DNA of 64,000 bases from Thermoplasmata archaeon (GTDB lineage: Archaea > Thermoplasmatota > Thermoplasmata > Lutacidiplasmatales > UBA184): contig JAKAAX010000011.1 in the NCBI GenBank assembly GCA_021802125.1, positions 1 through 64,000 on the forward strand, written 5' to 3'. This document shows, in pieces, positions 36,081-45,120 of the stretch (positions are counted from its first letter, which is position 1; each line of letters begins with the position of its first letter). The notes under the pieces are model-generated. The model saw only the letters and a program-made list of their open reading frames with translations. It did no database searches and was not told where the DNA came from. The translations under genes and the position numbers were made by a program.

Positions 36081-36155
36081 GGAAATGCGGAAGGGACCAT
36101 CCGAGACGCGCCGCTAGCCGACGGACGTCAAGGCCACGGACCCTCCCTCGTACAT

Positions 36156-36173
36156 CGGACCTTGCGGGGTCCG
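36156..36173 (-). terminator. hairpin after the RGG/Zn-ribbon gene
   Basis: CGGACC-TTGCGG-GGTCCG forms a perfect 6-bp stem with a 6-base loop, about 72 bases past the stop at 36245. It may end that transcript before the next minus-strand gene. No T-run is present, so this is weak. Confidence 0.25.
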
Positions 36174-36244
36174 GCTATCGGTGGGTCACCCTTTACCCTT
36201 TGCACGGGGGCTGGGGTGCGACCGGGAGGGAGGGGATGGGCCCC

Positions 36245-37303
36245 TCACGCGGACCATTCGCCGTCGCGCGGGCGTCTGCGCCGCCGCCGGTCATCGTCCC
36301 CGTCATCGCTGCGGTCGAACCTGCCGCCGCCTCCGCCGCCACCGCCGGAGGAGGGACGGCCGTAGCCACCCTCTCCACGCGGGCGTCCGAAGCCGCCGCC
36401 ACCGCCGCCGCTGCGACCGCCGAACCCTCCGCGGCCGCCTCGGCCGCCACGGCCGCCGGAGCCACCGCCGCCCCAGCCTCCGCGGCTACCGCCGCCGCGA
36501 TCGAACCTGCCGCCGCCACCGCCGCCGCGAGAGAAGCGTCCTCCGCCCCCGCCGCCGCGTCCGTAGCCGCCACCGCCACGCCCACCACCGTCTTGTCGGG
36601 GTGGCAGCGTGAACTGGTTGTCGCACGAAGTGCACCGACCCGTCACGGAACCGTCCTCGTTGGCCGAGAACTCGAGGGGCGCGCCGCACTGGCGGCATCC
36701 CTTCGCGCGCGGGCCCTCACCACGGTCGCCTCCGCGTCCGAACGAGGGGCGTCCACCGCCGCGCATCCCTCCGCCGCCGAAGCGCGGGGGTCGCCCGGCG
36801 CCACGCCGCATCCCTGGTTGGACCAGGGTGAACGTGAAGGACTTGCCGCACTCGGAGCACTGACCGACCACTGCGCCTTCCTCGTTCTCGCTGAAGGTCA
36901 GAGGCGATCCGCAGGACCGGCAGCCACGGGTGGGAGCTGGCTCGGCTTCCTCTTCGCCATCTTCACCCTCCTCGTCCTCATCGTCGTCGTCATCGTCATC
37001 ATCATCATCGTCGGACCCGGCCTTGGCTCCCTTGCCGCGGGCCCCGGAGGTCTCTCCGTGCTCCGCGTCGGTCTCCGATTCCGCGTCCTCGTCGTCGTCA
37101 TCTCCCGGTCCGTCGGGCTCGCTCTTCGCTCCCGTCCGGCCCGCGGGCTCCTCGTCCGAGCCCTGTTCCAACCCCGCCAGCTTCCGTTCCTCTTCGCTCA
37201 TAGACACTTCATTCCCACAGCTCTCGCACGTCCCTACGACGTGCCCGTCCGGGTGGAAGGAGAAGCTCAGCTCCGCCCCGCACTCCGTGCAGACCTTGGC
37301 CAT
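36245..37303 (-). CDS. acidic, RGG-rich triple zinc-ribbon protein
   Basis: A 352-residue soluble protein with a striking layout. Three copies of a ribbon of the type CxxCG(S/A)xLxFSxxxDGxVxGxCxxC lie at about residues 5-30 (CTECGAEL...CESCGNE), 127-151 (CRSCGSPL...CSECGKS) and 202-226 (CRQCGAPL...CTSCDNQ). Between ribbons 1 and 2 is a very acidic segment with a run of 11 Asp. Between 2 and 3, and over the last 115 residues, the chain is Gly/Arg-rich with many RGG and GGRF units, ending in a cluster of Asp and Arg. RGG boxes usually bind RNA and favour condensation; Zn-ribbons bind nucleic acid or protein. A TATA box 28 bases before the ATG indicates a leaderless message. The function is unknown; a nucleic-acid-binding role is inferred. 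Confidence 0.75.
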   Translation of the reverse strand: MAKVCTECGAELSFSFHPDGHVVGTCESCGNEVSMSEEERKLAGLEQGSDEEPAGRTGAKSEPDGPGDDDDEDAESETDAEHGETSGARGKGAKAGSDDDDDDDDDDDEDEEGEDGEEEAEPAPTRGCRSCGSPLTFSENEEGAVVGQCSECGKSFTFTLVQPGMRRGAGRPPRFGGGGMRGGGRPSFGRGGDRGEGPRAKGCRQCGAPLEFSANEDGSVTGRCTSCDNQFTLPPRQDGGGRGGGGYGRGGGGGGRFSRGGGGGGRFDRGGGSRGGWGGGGSGGRGGRGGRGGFGGRSGGGGGGFGRPRGEGGYGRPSSGGGGGGGGRFDRSDDGDDDRRRRRRPRDGEWSA

Positions 37304-37327
37304 GGGCGGTCACCCCCCGCCCGCACA

Positions 37328-37334
37328 CTTAAAG
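37328..37334 (-). promoter_or_regulatory. TATA box of the RGG/Zn-ribbon gene
   Basis: The minus strand reads CTTTAAG, centred 28 bases before ATG 37303. This gives a leaderless transcript. Confidence 0.6.
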
Positions 37335-37367
37335 GGGAGGGTCGCGCCCGGGCGACCATCGCGACCC

Positions 37368-38417
37368 TCAGAAACGCCGGGTGACGACCCCGCGGGCCAC
37401 CCGCTCGAGCAGGGACCGGTAGGGGCCGGGTTCGATGGGCTCGATCGCGGCGAGAGCCCGTTTCACGCACATCTCGGCATCGTGCATGCTCTTCGCGTGC
37501 GCGTCCGTCCGGTCCGTCAGGTCCTTCAGTCGCATGAGGTCGGCCGTGCGCTTCCGACGGGTCAGGAACAACCGCTCGAACTGGGACCGCTCCTTGCCCT
37601 CGAGCGCCGCGTAGGCGTCCAGGGTGAGCAGCGTGGGAAGGCCCTCTCTCCAGTCCGAGAAGAGGGGTTTGCCGGTGATGTCGGGGTCCCCGTAGATGTC
37701 GAGCAGGTCGTCCTGGATCTGGAAGGCGACGCCCACGGCCCGCCCGTACTCCTCCAGACCGTCCACGATCTCCTTGGAGGCCTTGGCGACCATGCCGCAG
37801 GAGGCGACCCCGGCGGCGACGATGCTGGCGGTCTTCATCATCATGATCCGGACGTAGCGGTCCCGGCCGAGGGTGAGGTCGTAGCGGGAGTTCTCCTGCA
37901 TCATCTCCCCCTGCGCAAGCTCCGCGCAGGCCTCTCCGCAGCGCAGGATGATCTCGGTGGAGTAGCGCGCGGCCAACTGGAAGGCGCGGACGAAGAGGTA
38001 GTCGCCGGCGACGATCGCCGCCGGCACGCCGAAGGCCCTGGGCACCGAGGGCTTCCCCCGGCGGAGGTCGGCCCGGTCGATGACGTCGTCGTGCACCAGC
38101 GTCGCCGTGTGGATGAGCTGGAAGGCGGCCGCGAGAGGCTGCACGAGCCGCGTGTCCTGCGCGCCAAGGGCCCGGAAGGTGGCGGCCATGAGAAGGGGCC
38201 GCACGCGCTTGCCCCCCGAGTCCGTCGCGTAGGTGGCGGCCTCGGCCAGGAAGGGGTATGAGGCCGGGAGGGAGGCCTTGAGCTGCTCCTCGACCGCGGC
38301 CACGTCCTCGGCCAGGTTCGGCAGGACCTCGTAGACCGACGGGTCCGCTTCCCCGAGCACGGAGCCGACCAGCCCACGGAGGGGAAGGTCCGTCTCGGCG
38401 GGGGCCCCTGGGCTCAT
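37368..38417 (-). CDS. geranylgeranyl diphosphate synthase (trans-polyprenyl synthase)
   Basis: A 349-residue enzyme condensing isopentenyl diphosphate with allylic diphosphates to give the C20 (possibly longer) chain for archaeal ether lipids. It has GGKRVRPLL near residue 67, the first Asp-rich motif LVHDDVIDRADLRRG, the second QIQDDLLDIYGD, and KTAS between them. The start is ATG 38417, which overlaps the stop of the reductase gene (ATGA); the frame stays open upstream but that part lies inside the reductase gene. It is the last gene of the long nuo-GGR-GGPPS run. Chain length is not certain from motifs alone. It is one of two prenyl synthase genes in this window. Confidence 0.9.
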   Translation of the reverse strand: MSPGAPAETDLPLRGLVGSVLGEADPSVYEVLPNLAEDVAAVEEQLKASLPASYPFLAEAATYATDSGGKRVRPLLMAATFRALGAQDTRLVQPLAAAFQLIHTATLVHDDVIDRADLRRGKPSVPRAFGVPAAIVAGDYLFVRAFQLAARYSTEIILRCGEACAELAQGEMMQENSRYDLTLGRDRYVRIMMMKTASIVAAGVASCGMVAKASKEIVDGLEEYGRAVGVAFQIQDDLLDIYGDPDITGKPLFSDWREGLPTLLTLDAYAALEGKERSQFERLFLTRRKRTADLMRLKDLTDRTDAHAKSMHDAEMCVKRALAAIEPIEPGPYRSLLERVARGVVTRRF

Positions 38418-39535
38418 GCGACCTCCCGGCGGTGAGGCCACCGCGGGGGCCACCGCAGGCGCACCATCTCGTCCAGCCCGTGCGCCCCGAGGTACCGCAT
38501 GCCCAACGAAACGAGCACGTCGTGCCGTAGGAAGCGGTCGGAGCCCTGCTTCATACGCCAAGCTCGGAGAAGTGGCAGGTACATATGGTCCCTCCATGAC
38601 CGGTCATACGCTCCCAAAGGCGCCCCCTCCCTGACGTGCGCCACCGCGGCACGCCCCGCGTCCATGCCCGAGATCATCGCCGTGGGGATGCCCCCGCCGT
38701 TCGTCGCCATCACGAGGTTCGCGGCGTCGCCGGCGAACAGGACGTTCCCGCGCACCGCCGACTCGGGGGGAGGGCCGAGCGGGACCCACCAGCGCGTAAG
38801 GTGGTGGGGAGGCGGCAGCCCCCGAGCCTTGGTGAAGCGGTTCAAGAGGGTGCTGAGGGTCTCTCCCCGCGGAAGGTGGGTCGTGCCCAGGCCGATGTTC
38901 GCGTCCGCGCCCTTCGGGATGACCCAAGCGTAGCCCCCGGGAGCGACACTGCCGAAGTAGAGCTCGATCTGGTCCGGAAAGGCGACGTCGCTCGTGGCCG
39001 TGATCATCCGGTACATCTGCCGTTGCACCGAGAACCCCACCGCCCTCCCCACCTCGGTGAGCGGGCCGTCCGCCGCGACCACGACGCGGGCCGCCACCTC
39101 CTCGCCTCCGGCGAGGAGCACCCGGGCGCCCCCCTCCTTCACCCCCACCACCGAGGTCGGGAAGCGCAGCTCGGCGCCTGCGGCCTCCGCGCGGAACGCG
39201 AGCACCTTGTCGAAGGACCGGCGGGAGACCGAGTAGCCGTCCACGGGGAAGGTGTACCGGGCTCCGCTCGGAGCGACGCAGACCATCGTCCGGGTCCTCT
39301 GGAGGACGCTCGTCGGGGGGACCTGGAAGACCTCCTCGAACCCCTTGTGGTTCGGGAAGAGGTCGCAGAGCTCCTGCAAGGTCGGCAGGAACTCGCCGCA
39401 TTGGACGGGCTGGCCGAGCTCGTTCCGGCGGTCCAGCAGGAGCGTTCTCAGGCCGCCCCGGGCCCCGAACAGCGCGGCCGAGCTCCCCGCGGGCCCCGCG
39501 CCCACGACCACCAGGTCGTACGGTTCCGCCGGCAT
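38414..39535 (-). CDS. geranylgeranyl reductase family FAD protein
   Basis: A 373-residue flavoprotein. The N-terminal dinucleotide-binding motif is DLVVVGAGPAGSSAALFGA, followed by the family mark QCGEF (about residues 46-50). The later DGP motif is VVAADGPLTEVGRAVG, and the third FAD motif is GNVLFAGDAANLV. It hydrogenates double bonds of geranylgeranyl chains, in archaea those of membrane ether lipids or the quinone tail. The start ATG 39535 was chosen because the FAD fold begins there; the frame is open upstream but without similarity. It lies 29 bases after nuoN and overlaps the GGPP synthase by 4 bases, so isoprenoid saturation and synthesis are tied to the respiratory operon. Confidence 0.88.
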   Translation of the reverse strand: MPAEPYDLVVVGAGPAGSSAALFGARGGLRTLLLDRRNELGQPVQCGEFLPTLQELCDLFPNHKGFEEVFQVPPTSVLQRTRTMVCVAPSGARYTFPVDGYSVSRRSFDKVLAFRAEAAGAELRFPTSVVGVKEGGARVLLAGGEEVAARVVVAADGPLTEVGRAVGFSVQRQMYRMITATSDVAFPDQIELYFGSVAPGGYAWVIPKGADANIGLGTTHLPRGETLSTLLNRFTKARGLPPPHHLTRWWVPLGPPPESAVRGNVLFAGDAANLVMATNGGGIPTAMISGMDAGRAAVAHVREGAPLGAYDRSWRDHMYLPLLRAWRMKQGSDRFLRHDVLVSLGMRYLGAHGLDEMVRLRWPPRWPHRREVA

Positions 39536-39564
39536 CTTCGGCGCTCGCTGGCGGCGCCCCTGGC

Positions 39565-41172
39565 CTACGGTCCGGTCGCCAGGAAGTGCGCGGCGGCGTT
39601 GTTGGCGAGGTCGATGAGCGGGGTGGGGTAGATCCCCAGGATGATCGTGAGGGCGGCGCACGCCACGATGGCGCTCCAACGGGCCAGTCCCAGCGCCTGG
39701 ATCTCGGCTCGGAACCGACCGAGGTTCGCTCCCTTCGAGGAACCTGCGGAGGGTGGGGTCGAGCCGGCCCCAGGGTCGGCCAAGTGGGCCACCGCCGGGG
39801 TCCAGCGTCCCTGCGAGGAGGTCTGAGGCTCGACCATGTACATGATCCGCAGCACCCTGGCGTAGTAGAACACCGACACCGCGCTGTTCAGCAGCCCCGC
39901 GATCGCGAGGAAGATGAAGAGGCCCTGGGCCTGGACGGCGGAAGCGAAGATGTAGAACTTCCCCACGAACCCTAGGGTGAGGGGGATCCCGGCCAGGGAG
40001 AGGAGAAGGATCGCGAACGAGGCGGTGGTCGCCGGGTGGGTGTGCCCGAGCCCCCGGTAGTCATCGATGCGGTTCCCCACCCCGATCGAGGCCATGGCGG
40101 CCACGAAAAGGAAGGCGCCTCCCTTCATCAGGACGTGCGCGACGGCCTGGATCGTCGTGCCGGCGAGCGAGGCCGGGGTCGCCACGGCGAGACCGATCAG
40201 CATGTAACCGGCCTGCGAGATGGAGGAGTAGGCCAGCATGCGCTTCATCGTCCGCTGCTGCAGGGCGAGGACGTTCCCCACGGTCATCGTGACCACCGCG
40301 AGGCCGCTGAACGCGACGTAGAGCGCCCAGGCGCTGCCCTCCCGGAAGATGCTGACCGACGCGGCGAAGACGACGAGGACCGCCAGGAGCCCCATCTTCT
40401 TCGACCCGGCCGCGAGGTAGGCCGAGACGTGGTCGGGGGCGCCGTCGTACACGTCCACCGCCCACATGTGGAACGGCACCGCCGTCACCTTGAACCCGAG
40501 CCCGACGGTGAGGAGCCCCAGCCCGACCAGAGCCATCTGGGTCCCTCCTACCGTTGCGCTGGGCGGGAGGTCCCTCAGGTGGGAGAGGGCCGTCGACCCG
40601 TAGGCGCCGTAGATCAGGCTCGCGCCGAAGAAGCTGATCGCGGTCGAGAGCGCTCCGATGAGGTAGAACTTCATCGACGCCTCCAGCGCTCGGGCGTCCT
40701 TCCGCGCGTAGGCGACGAGGACGTAGGTGGAGATCCCCGTGACCTCCACCGACAGCAGCAGGAAGATCAGATCGGCCGAGAGCCCCACGAGGAGCGTGCC
40801 GAGCGTGGCCAGGGCCAGGAGACCGTAGAAGATCGGGACCTCCCGCTCACCCTCGCCCTCCGACAGGGACGCGAAGGCCACGAGAAGGGAGGCGGAGAGA
40901 AAGATCGCCTGCCAGAGGAGGCCGAAGGAGCTGAACTGGATCGGCCCCACCGCTCCGGTGTCGATGAGCCCCTTGGGGACCGTCGCGAAGATGGAGAACG
41001 GGGCGACGGAGAGGTCACCCAGCACCGAGATCAACGCGAGGACGTAGAGCACCACGGAGAAGCTGCCGACGACGACCCTCTGACGGACGCCGGCGGCGTC
41101 CATCAGGAAGGTGAGGAGCGCCGCCGCGAGGGCGAGCGCCTCGGGTAGGTAGGCCGCGACCGGTACCTGCAT
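39565..41172 (-). CDS. nuoN: NADH dehydrogenase-like complex subunit N
   Basis: A 535-residue antiporter-like membrane subunit of complex I with about 14 helices. It has the conserved Glu/Lys/His pattern of the Mrp family, e.g. FLLLSVEVTGISTYVLVA, the SMKFYLIGALSTAISFFG region with its Lys, and LALQQRTMKRMLAYSSISQA. It pumps protons as part of the membrane arm. There is a polar Pro/Ser-rich insertion near residues 440-480 before the last helix. GGAGGGG is placed before the ATG. It follows nuoM by 21 bases. Confidence 0.92.
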   Translation of the reverse strand: MQVPVAAYLPEALALAAALLTFLMDAAGVRQRVVVGSFSVVLYVLALISVLGDLSVAPFSIFATVPKGLIDTGAVGPIQFSSFGLLWQAIFLSASLLVAFASLSEGEGEREVPIFYGLLALATLGTLLVGLSADLIFLLLSVEVTGISTYVLVAYARKDARALEASMKFYLIGALSTAISFFGASLIYGAYGSTALSHLRDLPPSATVGGTQMALVGLGLLTVGLGFKVTAVPFHMWAVDVYDGAPDHVSAYLAAGSKKMGLLAVLVVFAASVSIFREGSAWALYVAFSGLAVVTMTVGNVLALQQRTMKRMLAYSSISQAGYMLIGLAVATPASLAGTTIQAVAHVLMKGGAFLFVAAMASIGVGNRIDDYRGLGHTHPATTASFAILLLSLAGIPLTLGFVGKFYIFASAVQAQGLFIFLAIAGLLNSAVSVFYYARVLRIMYMVEPQTSSQGRWTPAVAHLADPGAGSTPPSAGSSKGANLGRFRAEIQALGLARWSAIVACAALTIILGIYPTPLIDLANNAAAHFLATGP

Positions 41173-41193
41173 CTCCCTTCTTCCCCCTCCGTC

Positions 41194-42768
41194 TCAAGGC
41201 CCGAACGGTAAGCTCGGGCAGGCGCCCCAGACCGTCGCTCCAGGTACGGTTCCCGCGCCGCAGGGGATCCCGAAGATGGCCGCCACGGGGATCACCTGCT
41301 CGATGAGGAGCGGGAGGATGCCGTACAGCACGATGAGGCCCACGAGAAGGCTCATGCCCATCACCTCGGGGAACGGCAGGTCGTGGGCCTTGTCGGGGAT
41401 CCCTCTAGGCGGGCCGAACGACAGGCGCTGCATCATCCAGATGTAGAACCCGGCCGTGACGACGAGGGCCATCAGGGGTAGCAGCACGAGGTAGTGCACG
41501 CGGGGGTCGCTCCACGTCGCGAGGAGCGCGGAGAACTCGGCCGGGAAGCTCACCAGGGCCGGAAGTCCTAGGGAGGCGAGCGAGCCGATCATCAGCATCG
41601 TCGCGAGCACCGGGGTCCGCGCCGTCATGCCGCCGACCGAAGGGATGTCGCGGGTGCCGTAGGTGTGGTGGACGGACCCTGAGACCATGAAGAGAAGCCC
41701 GCTCACCAGCCCGTGAGCGAACATCAGCAGCACCGCGGCCATGACCCCTAGCTGCGTCCAGAGGGCGATCGCGAGCAGCACGATCCCCATGTGGTTGATC
41801 GAAGAGTAGGCCACCAGCCGTTTCAGGTCCCGCTGGGACAGCGAGAGGTAGGCCCCCCAGACGATCGAGAGGAGCGCCAAGAAGAGCATCACGGGGAAGA
41901 GCAGCGTACGCCCGAGAGGCAGGAGCGGGGAGGCGAGCCGTATGAGCCCGTACCCGCCGAGCTTCAGCAAGATCCCCGCGAGGAGCACCGAGCCTCCCGT
42001 CGGGGCCTCGACGTGGGCGTCCGGGAGCCACGTGTGGAAAGGGACCATCGGGAGCTTCACGCCGAACCCGAAGAGGAGGGAGCCGAACAGGAGCGCCTGG
42101 ACGGGGGCCGAGAGGTTGGCCATGTTGGTGGACTGCCGTCCGAAGGTGTCGACGAAGTCGAAGGAGTTCCAACCGCCGAGGAAGACCATGGCGAGCAGCG
42201 CGACGAACATCACCACGCTCGCGACGTGGGTGTAGACGAAGAACTTCAGAGCGGCATAACTGCGTCTGGGCCCGCCCCAGTGCCCGATCAGGAAGAACAT
42301 CGGGATGAGCACGATCTCCCAGAAGACGAAGAAGAGCAGGACGTCCAGCGAGACGAAGACGCCCAGGCAGCCCGCGTTCGTCAGTAGGACGAGCCCGAAG
42401 AACCCGTGCGGGTCCTTCTCCTCGTCCCAGTGGTAGACCACCGCGGCGAGCGTGATGACCGCGGAGAGGAGGATCATCGGCAGCGAGATGCCGTCCACGC
42501 CTACGAGGTAGTCCACCGAGAACCCGCCCGAGGGCGAGGCAAACGTGAACCAGGTGTGGAGCTCGCAGAGCTGGAAGCCTCCCTGCTGGCAGGCGTTCCC
42601 GTTCAGCTGGAGGCTCGGCTGGAAGAGCGCCATGATGCCGAGCACGATGCCGAGGGTCGCGAGCGAGACGGCGAGCGCGGCCCAGCGGGCGTAGCGTCCG
42701 GTGAAGAAGGTCGCGAAGGCGCCGACCAGGGACACCGCGAGCAGCAACGAGAGCCAAGGAACGTCCAT
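41194..42768 (-). CDS. nuoM: NADH dehydrogenase-like complex subunit M
   Basis: A 524-residue antiporter-like membrane subunit. Landmarks include LLFFVFWEIVLIPMFFLIGH with the key Glu of helix 5, FHTWLPDAHVEAPTGGSVLL (the conserved loop before broken helix 7) and SQRDLKRLVAYSSINHMGIV with the central Lys. Length and helix number match bacterial and archaeal NuoM. It is a proton channel of the membrane arm. A strong GGAGGTAGGAG precedes the ATG at 42768. Confidence 0.93.
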   Translation of the reverse strand: MDVPWLSLLLAVSLVGAFATFFTGRYARWAALAVSLATLGIVLGIMALFQPSLQLNGNACQQGGFQLCELHTWFTFASPSGGFSVDYLVGVDGISLPMILLSAVITLAAVVYHWDEEKDPHGFFGLVLLTNAGCLGVFVSLDVLLFFVFWEIVLIPMFFLIGHWGGPRRSYAALKFFVYTHVASVVMFVALLAMVFLGGWNSFDFVDTFGRQSTNMANLSAPVQALLFGSLLFGFGVKLPMVPFHTWLPDAHVEAPTGGSVLLAGILLKLGGYGLIRLASPLLPLGRTLLFPVMLFLALLSIVWGAYLSLSQRDLKRLVAYSSINHMGIVLLAIALWTQLGVMAAVLLMFAHGLVSGLLFMVSGSVHHTYGTRDIPSVGGMTARTPVLATMLMIGSLASLGLPALVSFPAEFSALLATWSDPRVHYLVLLPLMALVVTAGFYIWMMQRLSFGPPRGIPDKAHDLPFPEVMGMSLLVGLIVLYGILPLLIEQVIPVAAIFGIPCGAGTVPGATVWGACPSLPFGP

Positions 42769-42790
42769 CTTTCTCCTACCTCCTCGTGTT

Positions 42791-45112
42791 TCACAACCCC
42801 GGCGTCAACGACACGTGGGCCCCGCTGACGAGCCACGGCACCACGTAGAGGAAGAAGACCAGGAACGCGAGCAGCCCCACCACGACCCACGCGGCGTAGT
42901 TCGAGACGACCCCGGTCTGGAGCCGGCGTCCGGTCTTGGAGGCCTGAGAGAAGATCTCCTCGATGCCCCGGATCGTCCCGTCGATGATGTAGCGGTCGAC
43001 CCAGTCCGCCCCGCGGGAAATGCCCAGGATCACGTGAGTCGCGAAGCCGTCGTAGACCTCATCGAAGTAGTACTTCCGCAGCAGGATGCGGTGCGGCACG
43101 GCGAGCGCGCTCCCCGTCGGGATGCGGTAGACCTTCCCGTTGCCCCAGAAGCTCCAGGCGATCAGGATCCCCACGACGGCCAGGGCGAGCGAGAGGCCTC
43201 CGAGCATCGCGTCGGTGGGGTCGAACGCCGCGCCGGACGGGCAGTGCGAGACGCACTCGCCCATGACCGTCCAGGAGAGGCCGGGGAGGAGGTTCGAGAA
43301 GCCGGGGATGAGCGGGATGAACCCGGCCACGATCGCCAGGGTGGCGAGGACGACGAGCGGGACGCTCATGATCCAACTGGGGTCGCGCGGGCCGGAGTGG
43401 ACGGCGGGCGAGTGTGCCGGCCCCGAGGGAGCTGACGAAGAGGCGAGGACGGAGTGGGTGGCCCCGGCGGGGGTCTCCTTCGTTCCGCCATGCGCCTCGC
43501 TCGCGGAGGATGAGGCGAGCGCGGCGGGGGCGCCGTGACCGTGACCCTCGTCTGCGGGCGGCAGGTCGCGCGACGAGGCCCCGCTGAAGACGAGGAACCA
43601 CAGGCGGAAGGTGTAGAGGGCGGTCAGTAGGACACCGAGCAGCGCGAACCCGAAGAACGCGTAGAGCATCCAGCTCCCGTCCTGGGTCGCCGCCTTCCAG
43701 GTGAGCCCCAGCACGTCATCCTTAGAGAAGAAGCCGGCGAACGGCGGGATCCCCGAGAGCGCGAGCCCGCCCACCAGCATCGCCGTCGAGGTGATGGGCA
43801 TCGCCTTGCGGAGCCCGCCCATCTTGAAGATGTCCTGGGTCCCGACGGCGTGGATGACGGCTCCGGCCGATAGGAAAAGGAGCGCTTTGAAGAACGCGTG
43901 GGTGAAGAGGTGGAACATCGGCACGCCGCTCGCGTTGAGCGTCGCGTCGGCGAGCGGGTTGGTCAGGTCGACGATGACGCTGGAGGCGCCCACCCCCATC
44001 GCCATGTACCCCAGCTGCGAGATCGTCGAGTAGGCGATGACCCGTTTGATGTCCGGGGAGGCGAGCCCCATCGTGCCGGCGAAGAACGAGGTGAACCCGC
44101 CGATCCCCACGATGACGACCGCCGCCGTCAGCGTGAACCCGATGTAGATCGAGGTGATCGCGAGAAGGTAGATCCCCGCCGCCACCATCGTCGCCGCGTG
44201 GATGAGGGCGCTCACCGTCGTGGGGCCCTCCATCGCGTCGGGGAGCCAGGTGTGCAGGGGGAACTGGGCGCTCTTCCCGGCCGCTCCCCCGAGGATGAGG
44301 AGGCCGGCGAGCGTCGGCAGCCAGGAGGAGCGACCGTAGTTGGCGGCCTGGAGCGCCGCCCCGGCGGAGAGGAAGGGGGTGTCGCTGTTCCCGTTCGGCA
44401 GCGTGAAGGTGAACCCGAGACAGGACCAGCTGGGGTCCACCGGGGAGGCGGGGCAGGAGGTGCCGGGGTAGGTGGACGCGACGGTCCCGGCGAGGGTGGG
44501 GGGCGCGGTCAGGTGGCCCAGCGAGGAGAAGAAGATGAACACCCCGAGGAAGAAGAGCACGTCACCGACCCGGGTCACGATGAAGGCCTTCTTCGCCGCG
44601 GAGGCCGCTTCGGGCTTCCGCCAGAAGAACCCGATCAGGAGGTAGGAGCACACCCCGACCAGTTCCCACATCAGGATGAACTCGAGATAGTTGTCGGAGA
44701 GGACCAGGCCGTTCATCGCGGCCAGGAAGAGCATCAGCTCGGCGTAGTACCGCGGGAGCCCATCCTCGTGGGCCATGTACTCGTTCGAGTAGAGGACCAC
44801 CAGGAGCCCCACGACGTTCACGACGATGAGCATCAGGGCGCCGAGCGGGCTCACCAGCGTCCCCATCACGAAGTTCGTGCCGTCCGGGAGTCCCAGCCAG
44901 ACGAAGCTCGCGTCGTGGTAGGGATGGGCCGCCCCCAGCTCCGTGAGCGCGATCCAGAGACCGGTCAGGAGGGCGGCACCCTCGAACGCGACCGCGAGCC
45001 ATCCGTGGATCTTCCCCAGGCTCCGTCCCCCGAGGCCCAGGATCACGAAGCCCAGCGCCGGGAAGAGCGGGACCAGGAAGGCCAGTTCGAACGGGGTCGC
45101 GAGCGCGCTCAG
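42791..45112 (-). CDS. nuoL: NADH dehydrogenase-like complex subunit L (probable CTG start)
   Basis: The largest antiporter-like subunit, 773 residues if started at CTG 45112. It has EFILMWELVGVCSYLLIGFF, FPLHTWLPDAMEGPTTVSAL and SPDIKRVIAYSTISQLGYM, the standard NuoL marks, and the long C-terminal helix that braces the membrane arm. The first ATG/GTG/TTG in frame is GTG 45046, but starting there would remove 22 residues that look like the normal NuoL beginning (PFELAFLVPLFPALGF). GGGAGG at 45121-45126 is placed 8 bases before an in-frame CTG, so that codon is proposed. Residues 515-580 or so are a His/Ala/Ser-rich insertion in a loop. Confidence 0.9.
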   Translation of the reverse strand: MSALATPFELAFLVPLFPALGFVILGLGGRSLGKIHGWLAVAFEGAALLTGLWIALTELGAAHPYHDASFVWLGLPDGTNFVMGTLVSPLGALMLIVVNVVGLLVVLYSNEYMAHEDGLPRYYAELMLFLAAMNGLVLSDNYLEFILMWELVGVCSYLLIGFFWRKPEAASAAKKAFIVTRVGDVLFFLGVFIFFSSLGHLTAPPTLAGTVASTYPGTSCPASPVDPSWSCLGFTFTLPNGNSDTPFLSAGAALQAANYGRSSWLPTLAGLLILGGAAGKSAQFPLHTWLPDAMEGPTTVSALIHAATMVAAGIYLLAITSIYIGFTLTAAVVIVGIGGFTSFFAGTMGLASPDIKRVIAYSTISQLGYMAMGVGASSVIVDLTNPLADATLNASGVPMFHLFTHAFFKALLFLSAGAVIHAVGTQDIFKMGGLRKAMPITSTAMLVGGLALSGIPPFAGFFSKDDVLGLTWKAATQDGSWMLYAFFGFALLGVLLTALYTFRLWFLVFSGASSRDLPPADEGHGHGAPAALASSSASEAHGGTKETPAGATHSVLASSSAPSGPAHSPAVHSGPRDPSWIMSVPLVVLATLAIVAGFIPLIPGFSNLLPGLSWTVMGECVSHCPSGAAFDPTDAMLGGLSLALAVVGILIAWSFWGNGKVYRIPTGSALAVPHRILLRKYYFDEVYDGFATHVILGISRGADWVDRYIIDGTIRGIEEIFSQASKTGRRLQTGVVSNYAAWVVVGLLAFLVFFLYVVPWLVSGAHVSLTPGL

Positions 45113-45120
45113 TGATCTTC

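Noticed and set aside
36420..36600. CRISPR-like or minisatellite array
   Set aside because: The repeated GCC-type triplets are RGG codons of a coding region, without unit-plus-spacer order.
36200..37384. 394-codon plus-strand frame rich in Ala and Ser
   Set aside because: Mirror of the RGG and poly-Asp codons of the zinc-ribbon gene; no fold or start signal.
38418..38597. 60-residue N-terminal extension of GGPP synthase
   Set aside because: It overlaps the end of the reductase gene in another frame and has no similarity to the family; the ATGA overlap at 38414-38417 explains the start.
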